From positions 1 to 64,000 of the forward strand of contig NZ_CANLNS010000007.1 of the NCBI RefSeq assembly GCF_947492715.1: a DNA stretch of 64,000 nucleotides, written 5' to 3'. Of the stretch, positions 24,610-32,995 are shown in pieces (positions within the stretch are counted from its first letter, which is position 1; each line of letters begins with the position of its first letter). A program made the translations under genes and the position numbers. A model generated the notes under the pieces. The model worked only from the letters and a program-made list of their open reading frames with translations. It was not told the DNA's origin and ran no database searches. Source of the stretch: an uncultured Psychroserpens sp. GTDB lineage: Bacteria > Bacteroidota > Bacteroidia > Flavobacteriales > Flavobacteriaceae.

Positions 24610-25662
24610 CTATTTCACAAAAATTGCATAAGCCCTAACATAGTTAAAATCATCACTTGGTAATATTACCATCGCATCATTTTTCCAATAGGTGGCTTTA
24701 GAACTTAAACTTATACCTGTAAATCCTGCATAATAAATATCATCACCATGTTTCACTATAGAAGATATTTCTCCTACAATAGTATCGGATATGATTTCTC
24801 CATTTAACCAAAATCGCAAAATAAGACTATCTCCTACTGCTTGACTTGAACCAGAAACATACAGATTATCATTATCAGCAAGAATTCCAAACGCTCCTGC
24901 AAAAGATGTATTGTTTTCAAGAACAGTAATTTGATTATTGTTCCAATAACTGGCAACTTGAATGTCATCATTATTAATTTCTCTATTTTCCCTTAATGCA
25001 ATATAAACCTCGCCTTGATCTATACTGATATCATTTGCAAAAGCCGAATCTGTACCATCAGTTAAGCTAATTGAAGTACCGTTTACCCAATACTTTGCAA
25101 TCGAACCTTCCTTTCCTACAATATGAATTTCGCCCTCATAGAGTGCTAACGCTCTTGCAGCAGCGAACTCAGTGCCATCTGTTAATAATGTTGGCATTCC
25201 ATTTACCCAATAGGTAGCTATATTTCTACCTCCAGGTATCTCTGAATCTTCTTCACCAACAACATAAACATCTTCACCATCAACTAAAATATCATATGCA
25301 ATAGCATCTCTAGTACCATCCGACAGGTTAACCGACACTCCATTTTTCCAGTATTTTGCTATCGATATTCCATTTCCTAATTCTTCATAGCCCGCAACAT
25401 ACACGTCATCACCAGACACAAAGACTGAAAATGCTTCGGCATTTGTTTGACCATTTGTTAAGACGGTAAGTTCCTCATCAACCCATAATAAGGCTCTATC
25501 TAATTCGGAATCTCCTGTATCCGATTCATTAGCATTAGATCCAACTACATAAACTGTTGAATCTTCTGGATTGTTCATTTCAGCATCATCTGAATTATCA
25601 CTAGAACAAGAAGCTAAAAGCAAGGTTAAACATACCATATTCCATGCAATTGTTTTTTTCAT
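24610..25662 (-). CDS. Lipoprotein with beta-propeller-like repeats
   Basis: The 350 aa product has lipobox LASC (Cys about 19) followed by an Asp/Ser-rich linker (SSDNSDDAEMNNPED). The rest is about seven repeats of roughly 42-45 residues with the pattern (V/I)YVAG...A.YW.NG....LTDGT..A.A..I.(V/D).. , consistent with a beta-propeller of the kind found on Bacteroidota surfaces. Function unknown, probably ligand or polymer binding. It is on the minus strand; the 3' end abuts half-site 23, and the 5' side runs to site 24. Confidence 0.78.
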   Translation of the reverse strand: MKKTIAWNMVCLTLLLASCSSDNSDDAEMNNPEDSTVYVVGSNANESDTGDSELDRALLWVDEELTVLTNGQTNAEAFSVFVSGDDVYVAGYEELGNGISIAKYWKNGVSVNLSDGTRDAIAYDILVDGEDVYVVGEEDSEIPGGRNIATYWVNGMPTLLTDGTEFAAARALALYEGEIHIVGKEGSIAKYWVNGTSISLTDGTDSAFANDISIDQGEVYIALRENREINNDDIQVASYWNNNQITVLENNTSFAGAFGILADNDNLYVSGSSQAVGDSLILRFWLNGEIISDTIVGEISSIVKHGDDIYYAGFTGISLSSKATYWKNDAMVILPSDDFNYVRAYAIFVK

Positions 25663-25754
25663 AATTATTACGTTTATTTAGTTATCTATGCTAGCATCGC
25701 ACTAATTACATTTTGTCATCATAATTTTTAATTTAAAATAATTGAAGACAATAC

Positions 25755-25855
25755 TTTTGCTAACAACGCGCATAGTAAATTACTAGTTAAGCTTGCGCTC
25801 GGACACGAGCATAGCGAACTGGTTAAGCAATTCATACACAAACACATTTGTACCA
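25755..25855 (+). repeat. attC-like site 24
   Basis: Inverse core TTTTGCTAAC (25755-25764, no partner), left arm CGCATAG, the CGAGCATAGCGAACTGG module, right arm TTCATACAC, degenerate core TTTGTACCA (25847-25855; GTT to TTT), pairing 8/9 with 26876-26884. Confidence 0.72.
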
Positions 25856-25877
25856 CATTATCAAATCGAATTAATTA

Positions 25878-26873
25878 ATGGGAATATTTAACAGAAAAAA
25901 GAAATGGGAAAATTTTAATGGAAACATTAATATATACTCAGACCTCAAAAAACCTGATATTCCCAAAATTATAGCCGAAGAGAACATTTATTCTTTACAA
26001 TTATTCGAATTTAAAAGTCCCAATAACCAAACTTGGGAAACGATGAATGAGCTTTTTAAAAAGTATCCAGAGATTGGACTACGAATAGTTTGGTATCATA
26101 CACAAGACTTATCCTTTTACAGTCAAATTCCGAATATTAGAAATTTTACAATCTCTTCTTTCAACACAAAAGATTATTCCAAACTGCAGTCTAACACTAA
26201 ACTCAAACATTTTGGAATTGAGGAAACAAAATCCAAAGCTGTAGATTTATCCTTTATCAAGGAATTTAAGGGTTTAGAATCGTTGTACGTTAACGGAATG
26301 AAGAAAGGATTGGAGAACGCAAAACATTTACCGAATTTAAAAACTCTAACGTTTCGAGGTGTAAAATTGGATGACTTGAACTTTTTAACCGAATTAAATA
26401 AACTTCAAGAATTAAACTTGCTTTTTGGCAGTTACAAAAACCTTGATTCAATATCCAAACTAAAGGGATTAAAATCAATAGAATTTAGTCGCGTTCGTCA
26501 AATCCCAAACTTCGACTTCTTGAATTCATTAGAAAACCTTGAAAAGATGGAATTTGAGGGAATGTCAAAAATGGAGTCCATTCCTGATTTATCCAAATTG
26601 GAAAAACTAAAAAGAATTCATATTCATAATAATTTAAGACTCAAAAACATTAAACCTGTTGGAGAAATACCGAATTTAAAACTATTACAACTTTCATTTG
26701 CAGAAAATTCAAAATCAAGTGAAAGAAAAAGTCTGATATCACAATCTGTAGAGATATTGATGAAATCAAAGTCAATTGAATACACTAACATCTTACATTG
26801 GACTGATGAGAAAACGACTAAAGAACTGATTGAAAAAGGTATTAAAATGTGGAGTTGGGATATAAAAATATAA
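25878..26873 (+). CDS. Leucine-rich-repeat protein (cassette gene)
   Basis: The 331 aa protein lacks a signal peptide. From about residue 75 onward it has irregular leucine-rich repeats of about 22-23 residues (IPNIRNFTISSF, LPNLKTLTFRGVKLDDLNFL, LNKLQELNLLFGSYKNLDSI, LKGLKSIEFSRVRQ, LEKLKRIHIHNN, IPNLKLLQLSF). The N-terminal 75 residues are basic. Such cytosolic LRR proteins usually bind proteins; the partner is unknown. It sits alone between a degenerate core (25847) and its matching inverse core (26876), with the stop 2 bp before that box. Confidence 0.8.
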   Translation: MGIFNRKKKWENFNGNINIYSDLKKPDIPKIIAEENIYSLQLFEFKSPNNQTWETMNELFKKYPEIGLRIVWYHTQDLSFYSQIPNIRNFTISSFNTKDYSKLQSNTKLKHFGIEETKSKAVDLSFIKEFKGLESLYVNGMKKGLENAKHLPNLKTLTFRGVKLDDLNFLTELNKLQELNLLFGSYKNLDSISKLKGLKSIEFSRVRQIPNFDFLNSLENLEKMEFEGMSKMESIPDLSKLEKLKRIHIHNNLRLKNIKPVGEIPNLKLLQLSFAENSKSSERKSLISQSVEILMKSKSIEYTNILHWTDEKTTKELIEKGIKMWSWDIKI

Positions 26874-26875
26874 CA

Positions 26876-27038
26876 TGGTACAACAACGCATATAACCAAT
26901 CGTTAGTTCTCTATGTACTCGAAAACCTTAAGGATTTTCCTCTGGTTCGTTTTCTTTTGCTAATTTAGTTCCAGCCAAAGCAACACACGCGCCTAACGAA
27001 CTGGCGAAGCTAAACCATATACGAACACGTTGTAAATA
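26876..27038 (+). repeat. attC-like site 25
   Basis: Inverse core TGGTACAAC (26876-26884), left arm CGCATATAACC, hairpin GAAAACC/GGATTTTC, CTAACGAACTGGCGAAGC module, right arm AAACCATATAC, core GTTGTAAATA (27029-27038). Right part is nearly identical to site 22. Confidence 0.82.
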
Positions 27039-27058
27039 ATTATAATCAACCATTGCTA

Positions 27059-27769
27059 ATGAAAGAAATTTACGAAGCAAAATTTGTAGAAAAGCTATTT
27101 GATAAAATGTCAAGCTCTTATACAAGAGTGAATTACATAACATCATTTGGATTTAGCGAAAGATGGAGAAGACAATGTGTAGAGGAGATTGGAATAGAAA
27201 ATGGAAAAGTTGTTGTCGATTTAATGACCGGAATGGGTGAATGTTGGAAACATATCTTAAAGAAATCGGATAATAACTCTATACTAATTGGACTTGATTT
27301 TTCTTCTGGAATGATTGAACGCGCTAAAAAAAGAAAAGCAAAATTCAGTAAATCGAGAATAGAGTTGTTAAAAGAAAATGTATTTGATAATTCAATCGAA
27401 AACGAATATGCTGATTATATAATATCTGGATTTGGATTAAAGACATTTAATGATGAGCAACTTGTAAATCTTGCCAATGAAATTGAAAGAATTCTGAAAC
27501 GAAATGGAAAATTTTCATTAATAGATGTCTCAGTACCAAAAATTGGAATTTTAAAACCGTTCTATATGTTTTATTTAAAGAGCGTAATTCCGATTTTAGG
27601 AAAAGTATTTTTAGGAAGTCCAGAAACATATAAAATGTTAGGTATTTACACACAAGAATTCGGGAATTCTAAAAACGTCCTTGAGATTTTTAAGAAAGCA
27701 AATTTTGATGTGGAGTATGTTGAATATTTTTTCGGTTGTGCCAGTGGAATTAAAGGCGTGAAAAAATAA
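27059..27769 (+). CDS. Class I SAM methyltransferase, UbiE/MenG-like (cassette gene)
   Basis: The 236 aa protein is counted from ATG 27059; a TTG two codons upstream is in frame. It shows YTRVNYITSFGFSERWRR, motif I VVDLMTGMGE, the acidic LIGLDFSSGMIERAKKR loop, a YIISGFGLKTF strand, and a C-terminal FFGCASGIKG. The overall plan matches the UbiE/COQ5 family, which C-methylates quinones or small molecules. A complete UbiE for menaquinone would be expected elsewhere in the genome, so this is probably a paralogue with another substrate (inference). The expected inverse core after it is missing. Confidence 0.8.
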   Translation: MKEIYEAKFVEKLFDKMSSSYTRVNYITSFGFSERWRRQCVEEIGIENGKVVVDLMTGMGECWKHILKKSDNNSILIGLDFSSGMIERAKKRKAKFSKSRIELLKENVFDNSIENEYADYIISGFGLKTFNDEQLVNLANEIERILKRNGKFSLIDVSVPKIGILKPFYMFYLKSVIPILGKVFLGSPETYKMLGIYTQEFGNSKNVLEIFKKANFDVEYVEYFFGCASGIKGVKK

Positions 27770-27774
27770 CACCA

Positions 27775-27835
27775 TCAAAAACGAACTAAGGAAAATAATC
27801 ACCGAAAATAAACCATATACAAGGATGTTAACATC
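27775..27835 (+). repeat. attC-like site 26, right half only
   Basis: Begins inside the long-variant insert (CAAAAACGAACTAAGG), then AAACCATATAC and core GTTAACATC (27827-27835). The left half is missing, directly after the methyltransferase stop. Confidence 0.7.
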
Positions 27836-27868
27836 AAAAAAAACAGCCCTTTCAATTAAAATAATAAA

Positions 27869-28966
27869 ATGAATAAATTAGTTCTAACAATAGCATTCAC
27901 AATTATCATTTTCTTAACTGTAAATGCCCAATCTAATAAACTACAAGATTTTTATAATTATGACCCTATTATAGAGCATAAAGTAGATGAAATTTTTCGC
28001 ACACTAAACGACACCACTCGTGTCGCACAGATGATCGTAACTTCTGCAGGAGAATTAGGCAAACCCGAAAGTGTTATTTTGAAATTAGTATCCGAAAATA
28101 AAATTGGAGGTATTGTATATCTAAAAGGTACAAAGACAAATCATAAGCGAATGATTGATACCATAAATATGATTAGCAATTCTCAAAACCAATTACCAAT
28201 ACTGTTTTCAATCGATGCAGAGCCTAGTCTTTTTAATGGTAGACTACAAGGAACAAGTCCCATTATGAATACAATTGATATCAAATCAACTAAACAATCT
28301 GATTCTATTGCAAGAATTATTAACGCTAATTTGCTAGATATAGGTTTTCGTCAAAATTTTGCGCCTGTAGTTGATATTAGTCCTCAGAATGAAGCTATAA
28401 AGAATAGAAGTTTTGGAAACGACAAAGGAAAAGTCATTGAATTGAGTAAACAGTTTATTCAAACAACGCAAGAGCAAGGAATTATTGCGACAGCCAAACA
28501 TTTTCCTGGTCACGGATTAGTTAAAGGAGACACTCATAAAAAATCAGTTTATATAGATGGAGAATTGAAAGAGTTAAGTGTTTACCCTCCGCTAATAGAG
28601 GCTGGTGTTCTCTCAATAATGATGGCTCATATTACCATAACCAATAATGAAAAATACAGCACTAATGGTTTACCTGCCAGTTGTTCGAGAAATATCGTAA
28701 CAGATTTACTAAAAAATGAATTAGGTTTCAAAGGACTTATAATAACAGATGCTTTAAATATAATGAAAGCGGTTACCATAATCGATAATGCTCCTTTACT
28801 AGCCTCAAAAGCTGGAAATGATATGTTGTTGATGCCAATTGATGAAATCAACACGATCAATTCTATTCTTGACGAAATGAGAACTAATCCGACTTATAAA
28901 GAACAGGTTTATCAATCTGTAAAAAAGATTATTCGATTAAAACTATTTTTAGGATTAATACAGTAA
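27869..28966 (+). CDS. Glycoside hydrolase family 3, NagZ-like beta-N-acetylhexosaminidase domain (secreted)
   Basis: The 365 aa product has a signal peptide (to about residue 21, VNAQ). It is a single GH3 N-terminal barrel of usual NagZ length. Signature elements are KIGGIVYLKG, LPILFSIDAEPS, FAPVVDIS, the TAKHFPGHG...DTHKK catalytic Asp/His loop typical of NagZ-type enzymes, and LIITDALNI with the nucleophile Asp. The GH3 C-terminal sandwich is absent. It probably releases N-acetylhexosamines from peptidoglycan or glycans outside the cytoplasm. It is cargo of a unit whose right boundary box (GTGCCCAAC) does not match its left one. Confidence 0.85.
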   Translation: MNKLVLTIAFTIIIFLTVNAQSNKLQDFYNYDPIIEHKVDEIFRTLNDTTRVAQMIVTSAGELGKPESVILKLVSENKIGGIVYLKGTKTNHKRMIDTINMISNSQNQLPILFSIDAEPSLFNGRLQGTSPIMNTIDIKSTKQSDSIARIINANLLDIGFRQNFAPVVDISPQNEAIKNRSFGNDKGKVIELSKQFIQTTQEQGIIATAKHFPGHGLVKGDTHKKSVYIDGELKELSVYPPLIEAGVLSIMMAHITITNNEKYSTNGLPASCSRNIVTDLLKNELGFKGLIITDALNIMKAVTIIDNAPLLASKAGNDMLLMPIDEINTINSILDEMRTNPTYKEQVYQSVKKIIRLKLFLGLIQ

Positions 28967-28977
28967 TATAAAATAAC

Positions 28978-29111
28978 TGTGCCCAACAACATGTATAGTT
29001 AATAATGCTTAAAAGATGGTTCTAGAAATTCTGCCCAATTTCCGTTCTCTTCGTTCTTTTTTGCTAACTTACTTCCTAACACTAAAAATCATAAACAAAT
29101 CCGTTGATAGC
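28978..29111 (+). repeat. attC-like site 27 (diverged)
   Basis: Inverse core GTGCCCAAC (28978-28986 region), left arm ATGTATAGTT, diverged middle, right side AATCATAAACAAATCC, core GTTGATAGC (29103-29111). Neither box has a partner. Confidence 0.65.
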
Positions 29112-29117
29112 AATATT

Positions 29118-29849
29118 ATGAAATACATCATTTTTACAATTTTATGTTTTCTTTCTTTAAACTCAGTAAAAGCTCAAATGGATAAGATTACTGGTACGCC
29201 ATTAACTGATTTATCAAATATATTCAACCAAAACGAATTTACTGTTGACATAATGGATGATATTGGCGTGGATCCCCTCTTTAATGTATATGTAGAAAAA
29301 CTGAAAAGTTCCATTCAGAAAAACTATGAGTGGTTTTTAGAATATTCGAAAAAAATTAAACCAGGAAAATCTCTAGAATACCATCCAAATTTTGGGCTTT
29401 CAGAAAGTGAATACAAAGAATTTTTAGGAATGACTGGAGGTGTCGAATTACTATCTTCTGGCAAAGAAAAATTAAAAATAGTAAAGAATGATTCTATTAT
29501 TCAATTGACTGGAATCAATAAGTTAAAAGCGCTCAGTAATATCAAAATTGATTTAAAAAACAATCAAGTTTTCTACAAAAGTTATACGCTTCCATTTAAA
29601 CAAAACATACATGTAGATGATGCAGACAATGGATTTAAAAGTGAGTGGAAAGGTTATAGCTGGAGTTTTGAAGACCCAAATGCACCTGAAGAATTTGATT
29701 TAACTAACATAGAAAGTCTCAATATTAAAGTTGTAAAATTGACCATCGGGCAACTTAACAAAAATGGAAAGGTTTATATGAAACTTGAGGAAAGAATAAT
29801 GGAAAATGGAGTTAAAACCGTTGATATTCAAGTTCCTGTTATTTTTTAA
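29118..29849 (+). CDS. Secreted hypothetical protein
   Basis: The 243 aa product starts at ATG 29118, 6 bp after the core box, with a signal peptide (FTILCFLSLNSVKAQ, cleavage near residue 20). The frame is open upstream through the repeat, but the signal peptide sets the start. The mature part shows an IFNQNEFTVDIMDDIGVDP segment, a helical WFLEYSKKIKPGKS region and a WKGYSWSFEDPNAP motif; no family recognised. The cassette's expected right box is missing and only a right half-site follows. Confidence 0.65.
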   Translation: MKYIIFTILCFLSLNSVKAQMDKITGTPLTDLSNIFNQNEFTVDIMDDIGVDPLFNVYVEKLKSSIQKNYEWFLEYSKKIKPGKSLEYHPNFGLSESEYKEFLGMTGGVELLSSGKEKLKIVKNDSIIQLTGINKLKALSNIKIDLKNNQVFYKSYTLPFKQNIHVDDADNGFKSEWKGYSWSFEDPNAPEEFDLTNIESLNIKVVKLTIGQLNKNGKVYMKLEERIMENGVKTVDIQVPVIF

Positions 29850-29860
29850 TTAATATAACT

Positions 29861-29897
29861 GCCAGCATAACTAACCATAAGCAAACACGTTAAATGC
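29861..29897 (+). repeat. attC-like site 28, right half only
   Basis: GCCAGCATAACTAACCATA followed by spacer and core GTTAAATGC (29889-29897). Left half deleted. The core pairs 8/9 with 30928-30936. Confidence 0.7.
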
Positions 29898-29905
29898 AAT
29901 AAAAC

Positions 29906-30925
29906 ATGAAACAAATTATTATTTTCATCCTAGTTTTAGCATCCTTAAATTGTTTCTCTCAAAATTCGCTAAGAGATACAATAAGTGTTGTTAACGATTT
30001 TAATAATGATAATATTTCTGATTCATTAACGATTCATACTTTTAGAAAAACAGCAGAGTCAATAGACGTTTATAATAGTCTAACCAAACAATCCTTTAAC
30101 ATTGGTGGTAGAGGTAGCTATAATTGGTCTAAAGCAAACTTCCTTGAAATCATACCACTGCCAGAAGAGCTTGTAATTCCTGCAAATAAACTTTTACTAG
30201 ATACTATTATTCAATACCTATTGCCTGATTTCAAAGAACCCGACCCTTCATTAGATTGGTTAATTGCTGGATACAAAACTAAAGTTATTGATACCACAGA
30301 TACGCTTTTTTCTATGACTTTAACCTCTCCCATTTCTAGACATGATACTTTTATTTATCCAGAGGCATCATTCAAGATAATTTCTAAAGATACCTTACCT
30401 ATTTTTTGGGATAGAGTTTGTAGTGAAGACTACTTGGAGTATAAACACGGAATTCTTGTCTATTATGGGCATAATCATCGCTCAAGAGACTTTGAATTTC
30501 AAACTGACACAATATCAAATAATTATGAAATATTTTCCACTTCTCATGGAGTATTTGCTAGAAAAGAGGGGAAATATTCTTGGCTATTTATTACCAACAG
30601 TACCTTGACAGGAGGTCCAGAAAAATTGAGATGGAAATCAATAATTAAAACCAAGTATTTTAATAATCATATAATAGTACATCAGGTTGGTGGCATAGGA
30701 AATTATAATAAAATTTTTATCATTAATCTTGAAAACGGAAAAATTGGACTGCTTAGAATTGAAGATGAATACTTTTGCTTTAACTCACCTAAATGCTTTG
30801 ACTTTGAAGTTAAAGCATCTGAACTTATAATTAATTCAAGAAGAACTGAAGCGTGTTACTATGATAAAGGAGCTATTGAAACCTTATCATTTGATATGGA
30901 ACTCATAATAGAGAAATTAAAATAA
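29906..30925 (+). CDS. Secreted hypothetical protein with dockerin-like Asp/Asn loop (cassette gene)
   Basis: The 339 aa product has a signal peptide (MKQIIIFILVLASLNCFSQ) 9 bp after the core box. Right after it comes DFNNDNISDSL, which resembles the calcium loop of FG-GAP/dockerin-type repeats. The remainder is beta-rich with aromatic residues (YGHNHRSRDFEF, GKYSWLFITNSTLTGG) and one pair of Cys near 300-315. Family unknown; probably a surface or periplasmic protein. The stop is 3 bp before the inverse core. Confidence 0.68.
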   Translation: MKQIIIFILVLASLNCFSQNSLRDTISVVNDFNNDNISDSLTIHTFRKTAESIDVYNSLTKQSFNIGGRGSYNWSKANFLEIIPLPEELVIPANKLLLDTIIQYLLPDFKEPDPSLDWLIAGYKTKVIDTTDTLFSMTLTSPISRHDTFIYPEASFKIISKDTLPIFWDRVCSEDYLEYKHGILVYYGHNHRSRDFEFQTDTISNNYEIFSTSHGVFARKEGKYSWLFITNSTLTGGPEKLRWKSIIKTKYFNNHIIVHQVGGIGNYNKIFIINLENGKIGLLRIEDEYFCFNSPKCFDFEVKASELIINSRRTEACYYDKGAIETLSFDMELIIEKLK

Positions 30926-30927
30926 CA

Positions 30928-31090
30928 GCACTTAACAACGTGTATAACTCATTGCTAGATAACCTACTCGTAAACGAGCAAAGCGAACTAACGCAAGCTA
31001 AATTCGGCACATTTTCCTAATGACTCACTCCCTTTTACTATCTTAGACCTGCCAACATCATAAGTAACCATATATCTACACGCTAGCTGC
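30928..31090 (+). repeat. attC-like site 29
   Basis: Inverse core GCACTTAAC (30928-30936), left arm CGTGTATAACTC, CGAGCAAAGCGAACTAACG module, right arm AACCATATATC, degenerate core GCTAGCTGC (31082-31090; GTT to GCT). No partner for the core. Confidence 0.75.
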
Positions 31091-31117
31091 AAACTAAAAA
31101 AGAAGACGCAATTAAAA

Positions 31118-32248
31118 ATGATTTTTAAAATACTGGACTTTTTAATAATAATCAACGCAATTCAAGGTGTAATATTTGCTTTAACCATATTGTTTTCTAA
31201 ATATTTTAAAAATACTACAAACATTTATTTAGGCATTAGTATGTTGATTGGTGTATTAATTAATGCTCAATACTTTATGATGAAGTATGATTGGTATTCT
31301 CACTTTCCAAAACTTGCAATTTTCGAAGACATTGAGTTCGTATTACTTTTCCCTGTTACGCTTTTGTTTTATTACTTAAAATTTCTAAATCCATCTTTTA
31401 AATTAAAAGCAAAACACAAACTACTATATCTTCCCTTTTGCATATCAGTTATACTCAATCTATTTGTGGGAGGACATGCGCATTTTAAAATATATACTAT
31501 CGACAACTTAACTTGGGTGCCAACATTTTATGCCATAGAATATTACGCTTCTATTTTATTAAATATAGTCATTCTAATTGTGGTTTATATGCTTTTATTT
31601 AGAAACAAAAGCGCTATAAAAATATTAGTACACCACAATTTAAAATGGATCAAATTGTTTTATTATTTTCATATTGTCTTAATATTTACATGGATTTCTC
31701 TGGAAATTTTGGGAAAACTATACCCTTACGAATTTACCTTTATCCTGTGGTTAGTTTTAACTACTTTTTTCTATTGGGTGGGCTATATAGGTATTTTTAA
31801 ATTTAGGTTAGCTCAAAACAGATATGAAATAAGAAGAGTTATTGATAAAGAAATTAAAACCGAATATAAAAAACCATCCAAAAGCAAAAGCAGTATAAGT
31901 GATGAAGACAATAAATACCTTCAAGAAGTCAAAAATATTTTAGAACATGAAAAAATATATAGAAACCCTAAATTAAGTCGGCAAGATATAGCCGAAAAAC
32001 TAGGAATAAGTGTTGGCTATCTATCACAAGTAATCAATAATAATTCGGAAAAGAGTTTCTCGGAGTACATTAATTATTATCGTGTTGAAGATGTAAAGAA
32101 AATGATAACAAATAAGGCTTTTGATAAATACAGTATACTTTCAATTGGCTTGGAAGCTGGATACAACTCAAAATCAGCATTTTATACTGGCTTCAAAAAA
32201 GAAACAGGACTAACACCATCCGAATATAAAAAAAGACATCTATCTTAA
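31118..32248 (+). CDS. AraC-family transcriptional regulator with N-terminal membrane sensor domain
   Basis: The 376 aa protein has about seven hydrophobic helices (residues 3-225), a basic linker (KKPSKSKSS) and a C-terminal AraC double HTH (about 275-376: LSRQDIAEKLGISVGYLSQV, then ILSIGLEAGYNSKSAFYTGF and the Thr-Pro-Ser-Glu-Tyr end). It has the same architecture as the regulator at 8790-9881. By position it may control the small lipoprotein gene that starts about 100 bp downstream. It follows a degenerate core, and no matching end box is seen. Confidence 0.87.
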   Translation: MIFKILDFLIIINAIQGVIFALTILFSKYFKNTTNIYLGISMLIGVLINAQYFMMKYDWYSHFPKLAIFEDIEFVLLFPVTLLFYYLKFLNPSFKLKAKHKLLYLPFCISVILNLFVGGHAHFKIYTIDNLTWVPTFYAIEYYASILLNIVILIVVYMLLFRNKSAIKILVHHNLKWIKLFYYFHIVLIFTWISLEILGKLYPYEFTFILWLVLTTFFYWVGYIGIFKFRLAQNRYEIRRVIDKEIKTEYKKPSKSKSSISDEDNKYLQEVKNILEHEKIYRNPKLSRQDIAEKLGISVGYLSQVINNNSEKSFSEYINYYRVEDVKKMITNKAFDKYSILSIGLEAGYNSKSAFYTGFKKETGLTPSEYKKRHLS

Positions 32249-32349
32249 AATTCTAAAAAAAGTGTCCAATATTGTTCAATTATAACTTTTCAGAACTCCA
32301 AAACCTTAGTGTGATACTAATATTGCAGAAAATTTATAATAATAAAACA

Positions 32350-32766
32350 ATGAACAAAACAATTAAATTCGTGCTTATCGCACTAATCGCTATTATGAAT
32401 CAATCATGTAGTAGTGATGATTCTACTATTGAAAACATTAATGAAACATTCATCAATGGCAAATGGATACTTGTAAAAACTACAGAAAACGGGTTAGATG
32501 TCGCATTAAATGTCTGTGACAAAATGAACACTATCGAGTTCATTGATAGTAGTAACGAAGTCATCCAAAAAACACATGTCTTAAATAGTGCAAATATTTG
32601 TGAAATTGATACCAATAGTACTGATACATATGTAATTAACGGAAACAACCTTGAAACTACAAGTACTAGTGCTTTTGTAATAGAGCTAGGCAATACTAAT
32701 GGTGTTCTAGTTTTAAAACACACTCAAAATGAGACAGCTATTGTAAATACATATAATAGGTTGTAG
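32350..32766 (+). CDS. Small lipoprotein, lipocalin-like
   Basis: The 138 aa product begins at ATG 32350 (upstream in-frame codons lack a signal). Lipobox NQSC gives Cys about 20, followed by SSDDS, a typical Bacteroidota export linker. The body has FINGKWILVKTTENG and a late GVLVLKHTQNETAIVNTY strand, fitting the lipocalin-like lipoprotein group, with two Cys (in NVCDKMN and ANICEID) that could form a disulfide. It lies downstream of an AraC regulator and is followed by an inverse core at 32762, overlapping the stop. Confidence 0.72.
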   Translation: MNKTIKFVLIALIAIMNQSCSSDDSTIENINETFINGKWILVKTTENGLDVALNVCDKMNTIEFIDSSNEVIQKTHVLNSANICEIDTNSTDTYVINGNNLETTSTSAFVIELGNTNGVLVLKHTQNETAIVNTYNRL

Positions 32767-32980
32767 CAACACGGTGTTAAAAATCAACAAAGTATCACTA
32801 TAATCCCGAATGGATTTGACTACAACATCATCCGTTTGGGATTATTATTGTCTGCCTAAACCTAAAATCCTAGCAGATTTCCCTCTGGTTCGTTTTCTTT
32901 TGCTAACTTAGTTTTGACCAACATAACACGCGAGCGTAGCGAACTTGCCTAAACAAACCATACACAAACACGTTGTAACC
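32762..32980 (+). repeat. attC-like site 30 (with embedded terminator hairpin)
   Basis: Inverse core TGTAGCAAC (32762-32770), a left arm reduced to ACGGTG, a foreign hairpin at 32801-32844, the usual GATTTCC...TCTGGTTCG middle, CGAGCGTAGCGAACTTG module, right arm AAACCATACAC, core GTTGTAACC (32972-32980). Boxes have no partners. Confidence 0.7.
32801..32846 (+). terminator. Hairpin terminator candidate inside site 30
   Basis: AATCCCGAATGGAT and ATCCGTTTGGGATT form a 14-bp stem with two wobble or mismatched positions and a loop of about 13 nt, followed by ATTATTGTCT. It is 40 bp downstream of the lipoprotein stop. Confidence 0.65.
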
Positions 32981-32995
32981 AATTCGAGAAATTCA

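Noticed and set aside
24610-25662. The beta-propeller lipoprotein as a bounded cassette
   Set aside because: Its left flank lacks a core and the right box TTTTGCTAAC has no partner, so boundaries cannot be supported.
661-32980. The repeats as simple rho-independent terminators
   Set aside because: The inner hairpin GAAAATCC/GGATTTTC lacks a following U-tract, and termination cannot explain cassette-specific paired boxes. A side role in termination remains possible.
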